41,959 nt of DNA from an uncultured Candidatus Saccharibacteria bacterium (GTDB lineage Bacteria > Patescibacteriota > Saccharimonadia > Saccharimonadales > Saccharimonadaceae): positions 1 through 41,959 of the forward strand of contig CAMYBM010000002.1 of assembly GCA_947253995.1 (NCBI GenBank), in the 5' to 3' direction. Shown here one piece after another: positions 41,655 to 41,959 of this stretch. Position 1 is the first letter of the stretch. Every line of letters begins with the position of its first letter. Under the pieces are notes generated by a model. That model ran no database searches. It worked only from the letters and a program-made list of their open reading frames with translations, and was not told the origin of the DNA. A program made the position numbers and the translations under genes.

Positions 41655-41959
41655 TTGAATAGTGCAAAATTTCATCTTAAGGCGCCTTATCAACCGATGG
41701 GCGACCAGCCACAAGCGATTGATCGCTTGATTCGTGGGCTTAATGGTCATCAGAAGTATCAAGTACTGCTTGGAGCTACAGGCACGGGTAAAACTTTTAC
41801 GATGGCTAACGTAATTAATAGCGTTAATCGACCAACAATTGTGTTAGCGCACAACAAGACTCTTGCGGCTCAGCTGTTTGGTGAGTTTAAACGTTTCTTC
41901 CCCGACAATGCCGTGCACTATTTTGTATCTTATTTTGATTATTACCAACCGGAAGCATA
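41655..41959 (+). CDS. uvrB: Excinuclease ABC subunit B (5' part only)
   Basis: The DNA-damage-recognition helicase subunit of nucleotide excision repair. About 101 codons are visible; the rest runs beyond the window. The sequence shows PMGDQPQAIDRL, Walker A GATGTGKT (40-47), VLAHNKTLAAQL and YFVSYFDYYQPEA, all highly conserved in UvrB. The start is TTG 41655, chosen because it follows the -10 at 41642 by 7 nt. An in-frame ATG at residue 15 would cut into the conserved N-terminus. Confidence 0.95.
   Translation, partial: MNSAKFHLKAPYQPMGDQPQAIDRLIRGLNGHQKYQVLLGATGTGKTFTMANVINSVNRPTIVLAHNKTLAAQLFGEFKRFFPDNAVHYFVSYFDYYQPEA

Noticed and set aside
1..41959. tRNA, rRNA or tmRNA genes
   Set aside because: I looked for TTCGANTC-type T-loops and rRNA-like blocks in the gaps and saw none; a covariance-model scan would be needed to be certain.

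Overview
The window looks like a chromosome segment of a small-genome bacterium of the Patescibacteria/CPR, most likely Candidatus Saccharibacteria (TM7). This is inferred from gene content and style, not from a marker phylogeny. The signs are tightly packed and overlapping genes, a very short bL32, a Mur ligase without its N-terminal domain, GT4 glycosyltransferases, lower glycolysis joined to the non-oxidative pentose phosphate pathway, and no amino-acid or cofactor biosynthesis genes. TGA ends several genes (trxB, smpB), so the code is standard and not the Gly-TGA code of SR1/Gracilibacteria.

Layout. 1-1398 is an accessory, mostly non-coding stretch. It holds three tandem ~110-bp units, each a minus-strand promoter plus a hairpin RNA plus a U-tract, then a 45-aa remnant resembling a phage minor head protein, an orphan 97-aa gene, and a plus-strand structured RNA candidate with its own promoter and terminator. 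1399-7532 carries a CtpE-type cation ATPase, a MurF-like ligase and leuS. 7537-7947 is a LysM membrane protein on the minus strand. 8066-11013 is a translation/RNA operon region: rpmF, nusB, NUDIX, rnc, rpsP, khpA. 11187-15857 holds a GT4 glycosyltransferase, an HdeD-like protein, uppP and a copper-type P1B ATPase. 15858-17032 contains a second structured RNA candidate, trmD and a fourth dispersed copy of the hairpin-RNA unit. 17033-18491 is a thioredoxin reductase/glutaredoxin redox group. 18493-23695 has a second GT4 enzyme, an SGNH hydrolase, smpB, xth, a weak kinase-fold protein and rmuC. 23769-24905 is an unusual aquaporin. 25009-30048 holds two membrane proteins, pheS, pheT and an anchored FKBP. 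30050-35709 has a PLD-family protein, ppa, a RelA/SpoT synthetase and an exported RCC1/TIG-like protein. 35768-41613 is a central-carbon run: gap, rpiB, rpe, split transketolase, class II aldolase and a PfkB-family kinase. The start of uvrB runs off the end.

The most striking observation is a repeated small-RNA gene. Four copies (three in tandem at 119-433, one at 16844-16936) each have a minus-strand promoter with exactly 17 bp between -35 and -10, a start point next to a ~50-nt hairpin, and a run of six U. Stem pairs covary between copies while the inner stem is conserved. The inner stem forms G-U wobbles only if read from the minus strand; the plus strand would give A-C mismatches. I do not recognise the family.

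The second theme is leaderless expression. About fifteen genes have a -10 hexamer ending 6-9 nt (nearly always 6-7) before the start codon, so transcription should begin at or next to the start codon. Genes behind these promoters include the ATPase, leuS, trmD, trxB, smpB, pheS, relA and uvrB. Shine-Dalgarno sites are largely confined to the remaining genes. This pattern also corrects the starts of leuS, trmD and the PLD gene.
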